A DNA stretch of 47,131 nucleotides from the NCBI GenBank assembly GCA_036171275.1, contig JAVHQT010000033.1:1-47131 (forward strand). Reading direction: 5' to 3'. The first letter of the stretch is position 1, and every line of letters starts with the position of its first letter. A model generated the notes under the pieces. That model was not told where the DNA came from and did not search any database. It was given only the letters and a program-made list of their open reading frames with translations. Shown here in pieces: positions 1 to 8,346 of this stretch. Source of the DNA: PALSA-1006 sp036171275 (lineage in GTDB: Bacteria > Pseudomonadota > Gammaproteobacteria > Burkholderiales > Gallionellaceae). Both the position numbers and the translations under genes were made by a program.

Positions 1-1
1 G

Positions 2-115
2 CCGGATGTGGTTTCGCAATTTATGCTGGCGATGCCGCTTTGGCTGTTATATGAAGCGGGCATTGTGGTTGCGGGATGGACTATGCAAGCTAGCGCTGCA
101 TCCGCAGGTGATTGA
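2..115 (+). CDS. tatC: Sec-independent translocase TatC, C-terminal fragment
   Basis: The first 37 codons of the window read as the end of TatC, the multi-spanning inner-membrane receptor of the twin-arginine translocase, which exports folded proteins. The fragment begins PDVVSQFMLAMPLWLLYEAG, the pattern of the last transmembrane helix of TatC (a D-V-x-S-Q turn followed by a hydrophobic helix and Y-E). It closes with a short polar tail and TGA at 113-115. The start lies outside the window. The stop overlaps the GTG proposed as the tatD start by 8 bp, which matches the tatABCD order known from enterobacteria. The short length limits certainty, but the motif and the neighbour agree. Confidence 0.85.
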   Translation, partial: PDVVSQFMLAMPLWLLYEAGIVVAGWTMQASAASAGD

Positions 116-884
116 TAGCCATTGCCACCTCGATGATGCGCTCTTTTCCGGTCGGCAAGCGCAGGTGCTCGCGGCCGCGCGCGCAGTCGGCGTGAATGCT
201 TTCGTCGTTCCATCAATTGAGCGCAACAATTTTCAATCTGTGTTGCGGTTGTGCCAGCAACATAGTGACTGTTATTCGGCACTGGGCATTCATCCGTTAT
301 TAGTGGCGCAGGCAAGTCCAGATGACCTAACTGTCCTCAGAAAAAATCTTCAATTAAATCAAGTGGTTGCAGTGGGAGAAATTGGGCTAGATTTTTATGA
401 ATCGTCAATCAATTCCGAACAGCAACGATTTTTTTTCGCGGCACAATTGCAATTAGCCCAAGATTTTAATTTGCCGGTGCTGCTACATTGCCGGCGTGCT
501 TACGATGAGCTCATTCAAATGCTGCAAGCAAATGAGCAACACACAGGCATTGTGCATGCGTTTAATGGCAATCGCCAACAGGCCGATCGCTTGCTGGCAA
601 TGGGTTTTAAGCTTGGCTTTGGCGGCGCAATCACCCATCAGCGTGCAAAAAAACTGAGAAATCTGGCAACAGAATTGCCCTTGAGTGCTTTGGTATTAGA
701 AACCGATTCACCGGAGATGAGACCCAGCTTTTTACAAAAAATAGAGATTAATCAACCTAAACATATCCCCGCCATTGCCCAGACGCTAGCCGAGTTACGC
801 GGCGTTAGCTTGGCTGAAGTTGCCCGCGAGTGCACCGAAAATACGCTGCAAGTTTTGCGGCTGGCGGGCAACAATCTGTGCTAA
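108..884 (+). CDS. tatD: TatD family metal-dependent deoxyribonuclease
   Basis: TatD-type hydrolases are TIM-barrel metal enzymes with 3'-5' exonuclease activity in the cytosol. From a GTG at 108 the protein is 258 residues, the usual family length, and opens directly with the metal-binding VIDSHCHLD (H5, H7). Further family ligands are visible: E91 in GEIGLDFY, H127 in LLHCR, H150 in IVHAFNG and D200 in LETDSP. An ATG at position 6 would give 34 extra residues, but these only translate the end of tatC in another frame, so GTG is preferred. The start is embedded in the end of tatC (8-bp overlap), suggesting translational coupling. It converges on the next gene with 42 bp between. Confidence 0.88.
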   Translation: MIDSHCHLDDALFSGRQAQVLAAARAVGVNAFVVPSIERNNFQSVLRLCQQHSDCYSALGIHPLLVAQASPDDLTVLRKNLQLNQVVAVGEIGLDFYESSINSEQQRFFFAAQLQLAQDFNLPVLLHCRRAYDELIQMLQANEQHTGIVHAFNGNRQQADRLLAMGFKLGFGGAITHQRAKKLRNLATELPLSALVLETDSPEMRPSFLQKIEINQPKHIPAIAQTLAELRGVSLAEVARECTENTLQVLRLAGNNLC

Positions 885-926
885 AAACCGAAAACTAACT
901 GGCGGCCTTTTTCTTAAAAACTCAAT

Positions 927-1697
927 CTAATCAAAGACATAGCCCAAAGCCCAAACTGATTCTAGGAACTCGATTTTTTGAGATGCGCTGTCTGCGGTAT
1001 CGTTGCTGGTGCGAATCCACGGCATATTCAGTTGCCCTTTTTTAAATTCAAGTTGCAGAAACCAGTTTTTACCAATATCGGCAACCATGCCCACTTTATA
1101 AGCCGCGCCATAACCGGCGACGTTGAAATCGTCATGGTTTGGTTTGTTGCCGGCTAAGGTTACATTGGTTTTAGGAAAAACAATTCCGGCATCTGGGCCG
1201 TGCAGAAACGATAATTTAAAGGTTTGATTTTGCCAAAACGGATGCAACATTTCGTAGCCAACATGAATGTAGTTCAAGCCGTCAGTGTGTTCATATTGCA
1301 GATAGTTTAACGGAAGGGACTGGGCTGAATTGGAGGGGTTGCCTTGATGATCAACACCAGTACGATTGACGACTTGTCCAATGGTCATAATATATTTCAT
1401 GTGATCCACGCCAAAGGTGATACGCCGATCTTCGCTGAGATATTTTCCGATGCGCGTATTTGTTTGCGGAATGGTCATGTTAGGAACAAGGTAAGACCAT
1501 TGAAACGGCGACGGACGGTCATTCGCTTGGACGTCGTGCAGCGTGTAATCATAGCCTGAGCCACGGAGGTTGATTTCTGAGTTCTTATAATCAGTGCGGT
1601 TATAGCCCCAAAGTAAAAACCATTTGTCGGCGTGCGATGCAGCTGCGGCAAGATTTGAAACTGAAAAAAGCAAAATAAACAACGAAATAAGACGCAT
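927..1697 (-). CDS. Putative outer-membrane beta-barrel protein of unknown function
   Basis: This is a 256-residue protein with a clear N-terminal signal peptide (hydrophobic residues 4-19, then AAAASHA, likely cleaved near residue 20-23). The mature part has alternating polar/hydrophobic stretches, many aromatics (for example WFLLWGYNRTDYKNS near the mature start) and a final FD residue pair after ALGYV, all typical of an outer-membrane barrel. A conserved-looking IGKYLSEDRRITFGVDHMKYIM segment sits near residues 83-104. I do not recognise a named family and assign no substrate. It is transcribed alone, convergent with tatD, with its own 230-bp upstream region. A secreted periplasmic protein is the alternative. 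Confidence 0.6.
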   Translation of the reverse strand: MRLISLFILLFSVSNLAAAASHADKWFLLWGYNRTDYKNSEINLRGSGYDYTLHDVQANDRPSPFQWSYLVPNMTIPQTNTRIGKYLSEDRRITFGVDHMKYIMTIGQVVNRTGVDHQGNPSNSAQSLPLNYLQYEHTDGLNYIHVGYEMLHPFWQNQTFKLSFLHGPDAGIVFPKTNVTLAGNKPNHDDFNVAGYGAAYKVGMVADIGKNWFLQLEFKKGQLNMPWIRTSNDTADSASQKIEFLESVWALGYVFD

Positions 1698-1827
1698 TTA
1701 GAATTCCTTTAATGAAGTGCTTAAGCGGAAGTAACCCTGCAAACAGCGGCGCAGGTTTTGGGTGTTCAGTCCCTAGGAAAGCATTGATTTATTCCGTTTG
1801 TCGTGAGTCTTTAGGCAAGTTTTTGCT

Positions 1828-1880
1828 GAGTTTATCGAAGGACTTATGACGAACGGTTGATTTTATCAGTGACTCCTTTG
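1828..1880. repeat. Dispersed intergenic repeat, copy A
   Basis: This segment contains TTTATCGAAGGACTTATGAC followed by GAACGGTTGATTTTATCAGT. The same blocks recur in altered form at 34736-34784 and 45570-45618, and more weakly at 41531-41625. The GAAGG...CGAACGG core resembles widespread proteobacterial intergenic repeats built on CCTTCGACAAGCTC-like palindromes. It lies on the 3' side of minus-strand yggT and upstream of the outer-membrane gene. Confidence 0.6.
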
Positions 1881-1899
1881 GTTGGACGCGGATTATAGC

Positions 1900-1925
1900 G
1901 CAAAGCTAAGCAGACTAAGCTTTGC
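1900..1925. other. Inverted repeat downstream of yggT
   Basis: GCAAAGCT at 1900-1907 is the exact reverse complement of AGCTTTGC at 1918-1925, with a 10-nt loop. It begins 3 bp beyond the yggT stop, where a terminator would sit, but no run of T follows on the minus strand. A transcript-end stabilising hairpin is possible. The inner bases CAGACTAAGCTT recur at 41599-41610. Confidence 0.4.
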
Positions 1926-1927
1926 TC

Positions 1928-2497
1928 TCACAGTAATAAAAAAGACACGTGGCGCTCTAACCAGCCTACGGGAATGATTAAGATCAGTTGGCAAAGGATA
2001 AGCAAGGCGAACAATGAGAAGTCAAAGTTGCCAACCATGGGAATGACGCGGCGCAAAGGTGTTAAAAACCGGTCAGTGAAATAGCCCGCTACTGGCGCAA
2101 AGGGTGAGCTTGGATTAACCCACGAGAGAATTGCCTGTAAAAACAGCATCATCATCAGCAAATAAACACTCAAAATCAATAGTTTAACGATGCTCCAAAA
2201 AAACAATCCGCTCAGCGGAAAGAAGGTAAAGGGGTAGCCTTGCGCCCAGAGTGTAGCCAGTAAGTATAGAAATTCAATGCCAAAGGCCAGCAACAATGAG
2301 GCGGTATCCAAGCCAAAAATCGCGGGAATGTGGCGGCGAACTTTCAGGACGATAAAGTCACTCAGTGCCATGACAAATTCACCCAGCGGGTTGCGCATCG
2401 GAACGCGCATCCAGCCGGCATGGAAACGCAACAGTAATAATGCTGCAAAAGGTTGCAGCAAGGCATCGAGTAAAAACAGCACGGCTTGATTGAACAT
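1928..2497 (-). CDS. yggT: YggT family integral membrane protein
   Basis: This 189-residue very hydrophobic protein has two tandem YggT units. Each unit is a hydrophobic hairpin with a short polar segment; the second contains the diagnostic LSWVNPSSPFAPVAGYFTDR FLTPLRRVIP pattern (split here for length) around residues 124-153. The family is implicated in osmotic tolerance and, in some bacteria, in cell-shape or division-site membrane proteins, but its biochemistry is unknown. Its ATG abuts the stop of proC (TAA immediately followed by ATG), so the two are co-translated. The proC-yggT pair is conserved in many proteobacteria. Confidence 0.9.
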   Translation of the reverse strand: MFNQAVLFLLDALLQPFAALLLLRFHAGWMRVPMRNPLGEFVMALSDFIVLKVRRHIPAIFGLDTASLLLAFGIEFLYLLATLWAQGYPFTFFPLSGLFFWSIVKLLILSVYLLMMMLFLQAILSWVNPSSPFAPVAGYFTDRFLTPLRRVIPMVGNFDFSLFALLILCQLILIIPVGWLERHVSFLLL

Positions 2498-3310
2498 TTA
2501 GGCAATCCTCCCCAATTCAGCGCCCATTTCTTGAGAACGCCTTGCGGCAGCATGGACGGCATTGATGATGTGCTGCTTTACTTGCGCATTTTCCATGCTG
2601 ATTAAGGCGCGTTCTGTCGTGCCATTTTTGGAGGTGACACGGGCACGCAATACTTCAACTGTATCTGTGCTGACATTGGCCAGTGCGCTTGCCCCCAAAA
2701 AAGTGTCGATTACCAGTCGTTTTGCTTGCTCGGCATCCAAGCCTAAATCTTTTGCCGCCGATTGCATGGCTTCAATAAAATAGAAAACGTAGGCAGGGCC
2801 GCTGCCAGAAAGCGCGGTGACGGCATCTAATTGGGATTCTTCGGTGAGCCAAATGGTGCTGCCAACCGCCCCCAAAATCGCCGAAGCGAATTCGCACTGC
2901 GCCGGGCTGACGGCAGGCAGGGCGTATAAACCGGTGACGCCTTGTTGAATCAGCGCAGGTGTATTGGGCATTGCGCGAACCAATTGAGCGCTATTCAGCC
3001 AGCGGGCTAAATCAGAGGCGCGAATCCCTGCTGCAATTGAAATGAGCAGTTGCCCATTTAGCAAAGGAGCAAGATTTTGCGTTAAATCATAGAGTTGTTG
3101 TGGTTTTACCGCCAAAACAATGACGTCTTGTCCTTGTATTCCGGCGGCAAGATCGGTGCCTGCTTCGATGCCAAAAGTGGCACGTAGGCGCTGACAATTT
3201 TCTGCGCTGACTTCGACCACCCGCAAATCGCTTGCCGCAAACCCTTGTTTGAGCAAGCCACCCAACAGTGCACTGGCCATATTGCCGCCGCCAATAAAGG
3301 TAATTTTCAT
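2498..3310 (-). CDS. proC: Pyrroline-5-carboxylate reductase
   Basis: ProC reduces 1-pyrroline-5-carboxylate to proline with NAD(P)H, the last step of proline synthesis in the cytosol. The 270-residue protein has the Rossmann start MKITFIGGGNMASALLGGLL with the G-x-G-x-x-A dinucleotide motif at residues 6-12. It also carries the family C-terminal signature, including LSGSGPAYVF and the VTSKNGTTERAL segment (roughly residues 167-240). Length is normal. It is the first gene of the proC-yggT unit, and the 36 bp between it and upstream spoT contain one copy of the TTGATTATATT motif. Confidence 0.95.
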   Translation of the reverse strand: MKITFIGGGNMASALLGGLLKQGFAASDLRVVEVSAENCQRLRATFGIEAGTDLAAGIQGQDVIVLAVKPQQLYDLTQNLAPLLNGQLLISIAAGIRASDLARWLNSAQLVRAMPNTPALIQQGVTGLYALPAVSPAQCEFASAILGAVGSTIWLTEESQLDAVTALSGSGPAYVFYFIEAMQSAAKDLGLDAEQAKRLVIDTFLGASALANVSTDTVEVLRARVTSKNGTTERALISMENAQVKQHIINAVHAAARRSQEMGAELGRIA

Positions 3311-3320
3311 ACGTAAGCCC

Positions 3321-3331
3321 TTGATTATATT
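3321..3331 (+). repeat. TTGATTATATT motif, copy 1
   Basis: Exact 11-mer, followed by GAT, in the 36-bp gap between the proC start and the spoT stop. It is one of six exact copies in the window. Confidence 0.5.
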
Positions 3332-3346
3332 GATATAAATAATTGA

Positions 3347-5473
3347 TTATTTCGGAATATCTTTGACGCGGGTAATGCGGATAACTTCAGCAATTTTACG
3401 TAAATTGCGCATCACATTCGCCAAGTGCGGACGGTTGTTGACTTGCAGGGTGAAATATAGGGCGGTGTATTCACCTTCGCTGCTGAAGTGCACGTTTTCG
3501 ATATTCGATTCCGCTTCAGCAATTGAGGCAGCTACTTTGGCTAGTACACCGCGTTGATTGGCGACAATGAGTTTAATGTTGACATCGAATAGTTTATTAA
3601 TTTGCGGATCCCAGGCAACATCAAACCATTCTTCAGTGCCATTCCTGCCTTTTCGCAAAAGAGGGCAATCATGCGTATGCACTAACAAACCTTGTCCTGG
3701 CTTGATGGTGCCGATAATCGGATCTCCAGGAATCGGGCGACAACATTTGGCAAACTGAATGGCCATCCCTTCCGTGCCGTGAATGGTGACAACGCCACTG
3801 CTGTTATACGATTCTTGGGCCGCCATATCGCCGATTCGCACCAGTTGCCGCGCTACCGCCATGTTCAGTCGTCGTCCAAGACCAATGTCGGCATAGATTT
3901 CTTGCTGGGTGAAAATTCCGGTTTCTTTAAACAATCGATCCCAGCAGTTTTCTGGCACATCCAGCAGCTTTAGTCCAATGGAATTGAGTGCCTGACTAAG
4001 TAGGCGCTCACCTAACTTGGCGGATTCATCTAAATGCAAGGTTTTGAGGGAGTGGCGAATTTCACTGCGAGCGCGACTGGTTACCACAAAACTGAGCCAA
4101 GCCGGATTAGGGTGCGCTAAAGTGGCGGTGATGATTTCGACGCGATCGCCATTGTTAAGCGCGGTTCGCAACGGGACTAATTCAAAGTTAACTTTGACGG
4201 CAACACAGCGATTGCCCACGTCAGAATGAACACTATAGGCAAAATCCACAGCCGTCGCGCCGCGAGGCAAGGCAAAAATTTTTCCTTTTGGACTAAAAAC
4301 ATAGACTTCGTCGGGGAATAGATCAATTTTTAGGTGCTCTAAAAATTCGACCGAGTCGCCACTTTGCGACAGGCTTTCCAACAGGTTTTGCAACCATTGA
4401 TGCGTGTTTTGATGTAATTCGTTAATCGGCGTTTTGTTGGTTTTGTAGAGCCAGTGCGAGGCCACGCCTGCCTCGGCGATTTTGTTCATTTCGCCAGTGC
4501 GAATTTGCACTTCAATCGGTGTGCCAAAGGGTCCAAACAGTGCGGTGTGTAGCGAGCGATAACCGTTTGCTTTGGGAATGGCGATATAGTCTTTAAACTT
4601 TCCGGGGAACGGTTTATATAAACCGTGCAGCGCGCCTAAGGTTAAATAACAGGCAGAAACGTCGCTCACCAGCACTCGAAATCCATAAATATCCAGCACT
4701 TGCGAAAATGCCAGTGATTTGCTTTGCATCTTTTGGTAAATGCCATAAAGATGTTTTTCGCGCCCCTTCACTTCGGCGGTAATTTGATGTTCAGCTAAGC
4801 GCTGAATGATGGACTCTTTAATTTTTACCACCACTTCACGTCGATTGCCGCGTGCTACTTTCAAGGCTTTAGAAAGGACTGCATATCGATTGGGGTGCAG
4901 ATATTTAAAGCATAAATCTTGCAACTCTTGGAACAAGGTGTTCAGACCGAGACGGTTGGCAATAGGCGCATAAATATCGAGGGTTTCGCGGGCAATCCGA
5001 TGGCTTTTTTGTAAGGGTACAGAGCCGAGTGTGCGCATATTGTGCAGGCGATCAGCTAGTTTGATCAGGATAACGCGCACGTCTCGCGCCATGGCCATCA
5101 GCATTTTGCGGAAATTTTCCGCTTGCGCATCTTCCTTGGTTTCAAATTGCAGTTTGTCTAGCTTGCTTAAGCCATCCACCATTTCCGCTACGGACTTACC
5201 AAACCGCTCCACCAATTCTTCGGTACGGATAGGGGTATCTTCAACGACATCATGCAGCAAGGCGGCCATAATTGCCTGACGGTCAAGGTGTAGGCCCGTT
5301 AGGATGCGCGCCACTGCGATTGGATGGGTAATGTAAGGTTCACCCGATTGGCGCGATTGCCCTTGATGCGCTTGGGCACTGAAATTGAGGGCGGATTCAA
5401 TCGCGCTGACGTCCTCTGGCTTAAGGTAAGCCGCGACTTCTTCAATCAGTGCTTGCGCGTCAGCTTGGAACAT
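3347..5473 (-). CDS. spoT: Bifunctional (p)ppGpp synthetase/hydrolase
   Basis: This RelA/SpoT-type enzyme makes and degrades the stringent-response alarmones. Its 708 residues show the full architecture: an HD hydrolase domain with HD at 74-75 (ALLHDVVEDT), the synthetase domain with GKFKDYIAIPKANGYRSLHT (288-310) and EVQIRT (321-326), a TGS domain around 395-455, a Cys-Cys zinc-finger-like segment (KCCRPIPGD, near 580) and a C-terminal ACT domain. The KFKD sequence is close to the RxKD form typical of bifunctional enzymes, rather than the ExDD of monofunctional RelA, and the intact HD motif also supports hydrolase activity. It follows gmk and rpoZ, the classical gmk-rpoZ-spoT order. Confidence 0.95.
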   Translation of the reverse strand: MFQADAQALIEEVAAYLKPEDVSAIESALNFSAQAHQGQSRQSGEPYITHPIAVARILTGLHLDRQAIMAALLHDVVEDTPIRTEELVERFGKSVAEMVDGLSKLDKLQFETKEDAQAENFRKMLMAMARDVRVILIKLADRLHNMRTLGSVPLQKSHRIARETLDIYAPIANRLGLNTLFQELQDLCFKYLHPNRYAVLSKALKVARGNRREVVVKIKESIIQRLAEHQITAEVKGREKHLYGIYQKMQSKSLAFSQVLDIYGFRVLVSDVSACYLTLGALHGLYKPFPGKFKDYIAIPKANGYRSLHTALFGPFGTPIEVQIRTGEMNKIAEAGVASHWLYKTNKTPINELHQNTHQWLQNLLESLSQSGDSVEFLEHLKIDLFPDEVYVFSPKGKIFALPRGATAVDFAYSVHSDVGNRCVAVKVNFELVPLRTALNNGDRVEIITATLAHPNPAWLSFVVTSRARSEIRHSLKTLHLDESAKLGERLLSQALNSIGLKLLDVPENCWDRLFKETGIFTQQEIYADIGLGRRLNMAVARQLVRIGDMAAQESYNSSGVVTIHGTEGMAIQFAKCCRPIPGDPIIGTIKPGQGLLVHTHDCPLLRKGRNGTEEWFDVAWDPQINKLFDVNIKLIVANQRGVLAKVAASIAEAESNIENVHFSSEGEYTALYFTLQVNNRPHLANVMRNLRKIAEVIRITRVKDIPK

Positions 5474-5502
5474 GGCGAGAAATAAAAAAATCTAAAAAGT
5501 TC

Positions 5503-5513
5503 AATATAATCAA
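5503..5513 (-). repeat. TTGATTATATT motif, copy 2
   Basis: Exact 11-mer on the minus strand, 30 bp upstream of the spoT ATG. It forms the loop of a short inverted repeat, AAGTTC (5497-5502) with GAACTT (5514-5519), which is followed on the minus strand by a T-rich stretch. The stem is too short to call a terminator. Confidence 0.5.
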
Positions 5514-5551
5514 GAACTTATAAGATTTTTGTTTGAATTAAATCGAGGAAA

Positions 5552-5758
5552 TTAAGCCATGCCGCGATTCAGAATTTCAATCCCAACTTTGCCTTCGCTG
5601 ATTTCGCGCAGCGCAACCACAGTGGGTTTATCTCGGCTTTCTTCAACCAGATGACTAGCACCATTGGCGATTTGGCGCGCACGATAGGCGGCGGCTAAGG
5701 TTAATTCAAAACGGTTTGGAATGTATTTCATGCAGTCTTCGACGGTAATACGTGCCAT
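5552..5758 (-). CDS. rpoZ: RNA polymerase omega subunit
   Basis: This 68-residue protein begins MARITVEDCMKYIPNRFELT and continues with AAAYRARQIANGA, the conserved core of omega that wraps around the beta' C-terminus and helps RNA polymerase assembly. In proteobacteria omega also contributes to a ppGpp binding site, which fits its place between gmk and spoT. A KPTVVALREISEGKVG segment follows, as in other omegas. It lies 9 bp downstream of gmk, and a 78-bp gap separates it from spoT. Confidence 0.95.
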   Translation of the reverse strand: MARITVEDCMKYIPNRFELTLAAAYRARQIANGASHLVEESRDKPTVVALREISEGKVGIEILNRGMA

Positions 5759-5767
5759 TTGATACTC

Positions 5768-6379
5768 CTATTTTTGCAATTGATTGATAAGATTTGCCTG
5801 ACGAGCGAGCTGACGATTTCGGTGTAAGCCAGCAGCAATCACCACTGCATTGAGTTGTTCCAGTGCTACGTCTAGCTTGTCATTGATAATAACATAGTCA
5901 AACTCGGCGACATGCGAGATGTCTGCTTGTGCAGCTTGCAAGCGCTGAGTAATTACCTCGGTGGCGTCTTGTTTCCGACCTTGCAGCCGAGTTGCCAGCG
6001 CGGACAACGTGGGGGGCAAAATAAAAATACCGATGCATTCCGGAAATTTATCACGTACTTGCGCCGCCCCTTGCCAGTCAATTTCAAGCAAAATGTCGCG
6101 ACCTTTGCCGTTTTCTTGGGCGATCCAAGATTGCGAAGTGCCGTATAAATTACCATAGACTTCGGCGCTTTCTAGAAAATCGCCATGTCCTGCCATTTTA
6201 ATGAAGTGCTCGCGAGTGACGAAATGATAATCAACTCCATCGGTTTCGCCAGGCCTAGGCGGGCGCGTAGTGTAAGACACAGACAAGTCTATCTGCTTGT
6301 TTTTATTCAACAAACCAGTCACTAAGCTGGTTTTACCCGCACCGGAAGGTGCGCTGACAATAAATAAGTTACCGCTCAT
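5768..6379 (-). CDS. gmk: Guanylate kinase
   Basis: This enzyme phosphorylates GMP to GDP with ATP in the cytosol, supplying GTP and, indirectly, the substrate for (p)ppGpp. The 203-residue protein has the P-loop SAPSGAGKTS at residues 9-18 and the GMP-binding YTTRPPRPGETDGVDYHFV segment around 36-54. LEIDWQGAAQVR follows near 97-108. Length is standard. It is the first gene of gmk-rpoZ-spoT and lies just beyond the 3' end of rnpB, so some transcription may read in from rnpB. Confidence 0.95.
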   Translation of the reverse strand: MSGNLFIVSAPSGAGKTSLVTGLLNKNKQIDLSVSYTTRPPRPGETDGVDYHFVTREHFIKMAGHGDFLESAEVYGNLYGTSQSWIAQENGKGRDILLEIDWQGAAQVRDKFPECIGIFILPPTLSALATRLQGRKQDATEVITQRLQAAQADISHVAEFDYVIINDKLDVALEQLNAVVIAAGLHRNRQLARQANLINQLQK

Positions 6380-6413
6380 ATTGTTCTAACATTGAAAAAA
6401 ATTGAAAAGTGGT

Positions 6414-6806
6414 AGGTGAAGCTGACCGGTAAGCCGGGTTCTGTCGTGGACAATCATTCCTCTAGGCGTTTCGTTACCTGACGCTCAAGCAATCTACCCG
6501 CTGACGACGCGAGCCACGTCATTATCAGCCTATTTGATCTTGCTCCGAATGGGGTTTGCCCTGCCACGATTGTTGCCAAACGTGCGGTGAGCTCTTACCT
6601 CGCCATTTCAACCTTACCTGATTTGTCGTCAGTCGGACTGAAGAACTTGCGCCCTCCCTCGCGACTGATTTCAACCATCGGCGGTTTATTTTCTGTGGCA
6701 CTTTCCATCACCTCACGGTGTCCGGTCGTTAACCGGCATTCTGCTCTATGGAGCCCGGACTTTCCTCCCCGTATCTAAAATACGCGGCGATTGTCTAGTC
6801 AACTTC
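6414..6806 (-). ncRNA. rnpB: RNase P RNA (class A)
   Basis: This is the catalytic RNA of ribonuclease P, which trims the 5' leaders of tRNA precursors together with the RnpA protein (also encoded in this window). On the minus strand it starts GAAGTTGACTAGACAATCGC and contains GAGGGGAGG...AAGTCCGGGCTCCAT. It ends in ...ACAGAACCCGGCTTACCGG then TCAGCTTCACCT, all hallmark conserved regions of bacterial class A RNase P RNA. The 5' GAAGTTGAC and 3' GTCAGCTTC pair as the closing P1 helix. The span of about 393 nt is normal. The ends are set by homology to known RNAs and may be off by a few bases. Confidence 0.95.
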
Positions 6807-6813
6807 GGACTGA

Positions 6814-6819
6814 ATTTTA
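6814..6819 (-). promoter_or_regulatory. Possible -10 box of the rnpB promoter
   Basis: TAAAAT on the minus strand lies 7 nt before the deduced rnpB 5' end, the right distance for a sigma70 -10 element. No convincing -35 hexamer was found 17 bp upstream, so this is tentative. Confidence 0.3.
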
Positions 6820-6848
6820 GCATGGAGCAGAGGCGGCTTCGCCTAGAT

Positions 6849-8342
6849 TTATGTTGCTAGTATTTCCAAGCAGATACCCCAAGCGCGCCACTGTTTGGCT
6901 TCTTCAATCAGCGCGGCATCGGTAAGTGGATTTTGAATGCGCCAGCTAGCTAAGAGAGATAGATGAAATTTGGTACCACTAAAATGTCCTTTAATCTCCG
7001 GTAAAAGCAGGTCACTCCGGTTGCGATAAAAAATAGTAGCCAAACGCAGAGCCATCACCAGGGCAATTTCTTCATGGTTCAGCGCAGAAAACACCGCCCC
7101 ACTCAGTTTTTCAAGCTGACCGCGCTGTGACAAAGTGAGCAGGCTGAGTCGGTCTTGTTCTTTTTTGGAAAACCCAGGCATATCGGCATTTTTTAAGATA
7201 TAGGCGCTATGTTTGTGAAATCCACTGTGAGCAACGCTAATACCAATTTCATGTAAGCGCGCCGCCCAGCCCAGCAGTTGTAGTGGTGTTTCATGGGCGC
7301 TGCCTTCGATAAATTGTAGGGCTAAATTTGCTGCCAGCGCTTCAACGCGGGATGCTTGTCGCGCATCAACGTGATAGCGACGCATGAATTGCTGCACGGT
7401 AATGTCTCGCATATCTTGATTCAAGCCGCGCCCAAGCAAATCGTAAAGTACGCCTTCGCGCAAAGCCCCTTGCGCCGGTGTCATTTTCTGAATGTCTAGC
7501 TCGGCTAATGCGGCCTGCATAATGGCAAGTCCGCCCGGCAAAACGGGAATGCGATCGGGCTTTAAACCTTGCAAGCTAAGGCGGCGCACATCGCCCACTC
7601 GAAGCATTTCGGCTTTTAAGCGCCCAATGCCTTCTAAGGTAATGCCGCCTTCACTGTAGCCATTTTGCTCGAGTAAGTCGCATAAAACACGGGCACTTCC
7701 GGACGAGCCGAGCGCGACACTCCAGCCTACTTGACGATAATCAAGCACGATGGTTTGCAATTCGTTTCTGGCGGCAAGTTCTGCTTCCTTGAAAGCTTGT
7801 TTGGTAACTTTGCCATCGGGGAAAAAACGCAGGCTGTAGCTGACGCAGCCCATGTATAGACTTTCTAGGCGCAGCGGGGTTAAGCCTGTCCCGATGATGA
7901 ATTCCGTCGAGCCGCCACCAATATCCATAACCAGCCGTTTTTCATCGGATTGAGGCAAACCGTGTGCCACACCAAGATAAATCAAGCGCGCTTCTTCGCG
8001 CCCGGCAATAATCTCGATGGGAAAACCTAAGGCCGCTTCGGCTAGGGGTAAAAAATCGGCCGCATTCTTTGCGACGCGCAAGGCGTTGGTGGCGACCGCG
8101 CGAACGCTATGATGCGGGAAGCTGCGCAGACGTTCGCCAAAACGTTCTAGGCAGGCCAGACCGCGTTGTTGCGAAGTTTGGTCTAGATATTTATCTTCAT
8201 TCAGTCCGGCGGCTAGACGAACCGATTCCCTCAGTCCATCAAGCAAGTAGATTTGGTCATTTTCAATTCGTGCGATTTGAAGGCGAAAACTATTCGAGCC
8301 TAAATCAATCGCAGCGAGAAGCGTTGGGTGAGTCACGGTCAC
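6849..8342 (-). CDS. ppx: Exopolyphosphatase / Ppx-GppA phosphatase
   Basis: Ppx/GppA enzymes release phosphate from polyphosphate or convert pppGpp to ppGpp. With the GTG at 8340-8342 the protein has 497 residues and opens with the actin-fold phosphate-1 motif LLAAIDLGSNSFRLQIA (8-24). AGREEARLIYLG follows at 113-124 and the second phosphate motif DIGGGSTEF at 140-148. The C-terminal part (after about 310) is the HD-like domain of the family. The GTG lies 4 bp after the phoU stop; an ATG at 8396 would overlap phoU by 50 bp and add 18 residues without family character. Pairing with phoU suggests phosphate control. A GppA-like role cannot be excluded. Confidence 0.9.
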   Translation of the reverse strand: MTVTHPTLLAAIDLGSNSFRLQIARIENDQIYLLDGLRESVRLAAGLNEDKYLDQTSQQRGLACLERFGERLRSFPHHSVRAVATNALRVAKNAADFLPLAEAALGFPIEIIAGREEARLIYLGVAHGLPQSDEKRLVMDIGGGSTEFIIGTGLTPLRLESLYMGCVSYSLRFFPDGKVTKQAFKEAELAARNELQTIVLDYRQVGWSVALGSSGSARVLCDLLEQNGYSEGGITLEGIGRLKAEMLRVGDVRRLSLQGLKPDRIPVLPGGLAIMQAALAELDIQKMTPAQGALREGVLYDLLGRGLNQDMRDITVQQFMRRYHVDARQASRVEALAANLALQFIEGSAHETPLQLLGWAARLHEIGISVAHSGFHKHSAYILKNADMPGFSKKEQDRLSLLTLSQRGQLEKLSGAVFSALNHEEIALVMALRLATIFYRNRSDLLLPEIKGHFSGTKFHLSLLASWRIQNPLTDAALIEEAKQWRAWGICLEILAT

Positions 8343-8346
8343 GCTT

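Noticed and set aside
6..107. N-terminal extension of the tatD frame from an ATG at 6
   Set aside because: These codons lie within the tatC reading frame and show no TatD-like sequence; the GTG at 108 gives the normal family length and start.
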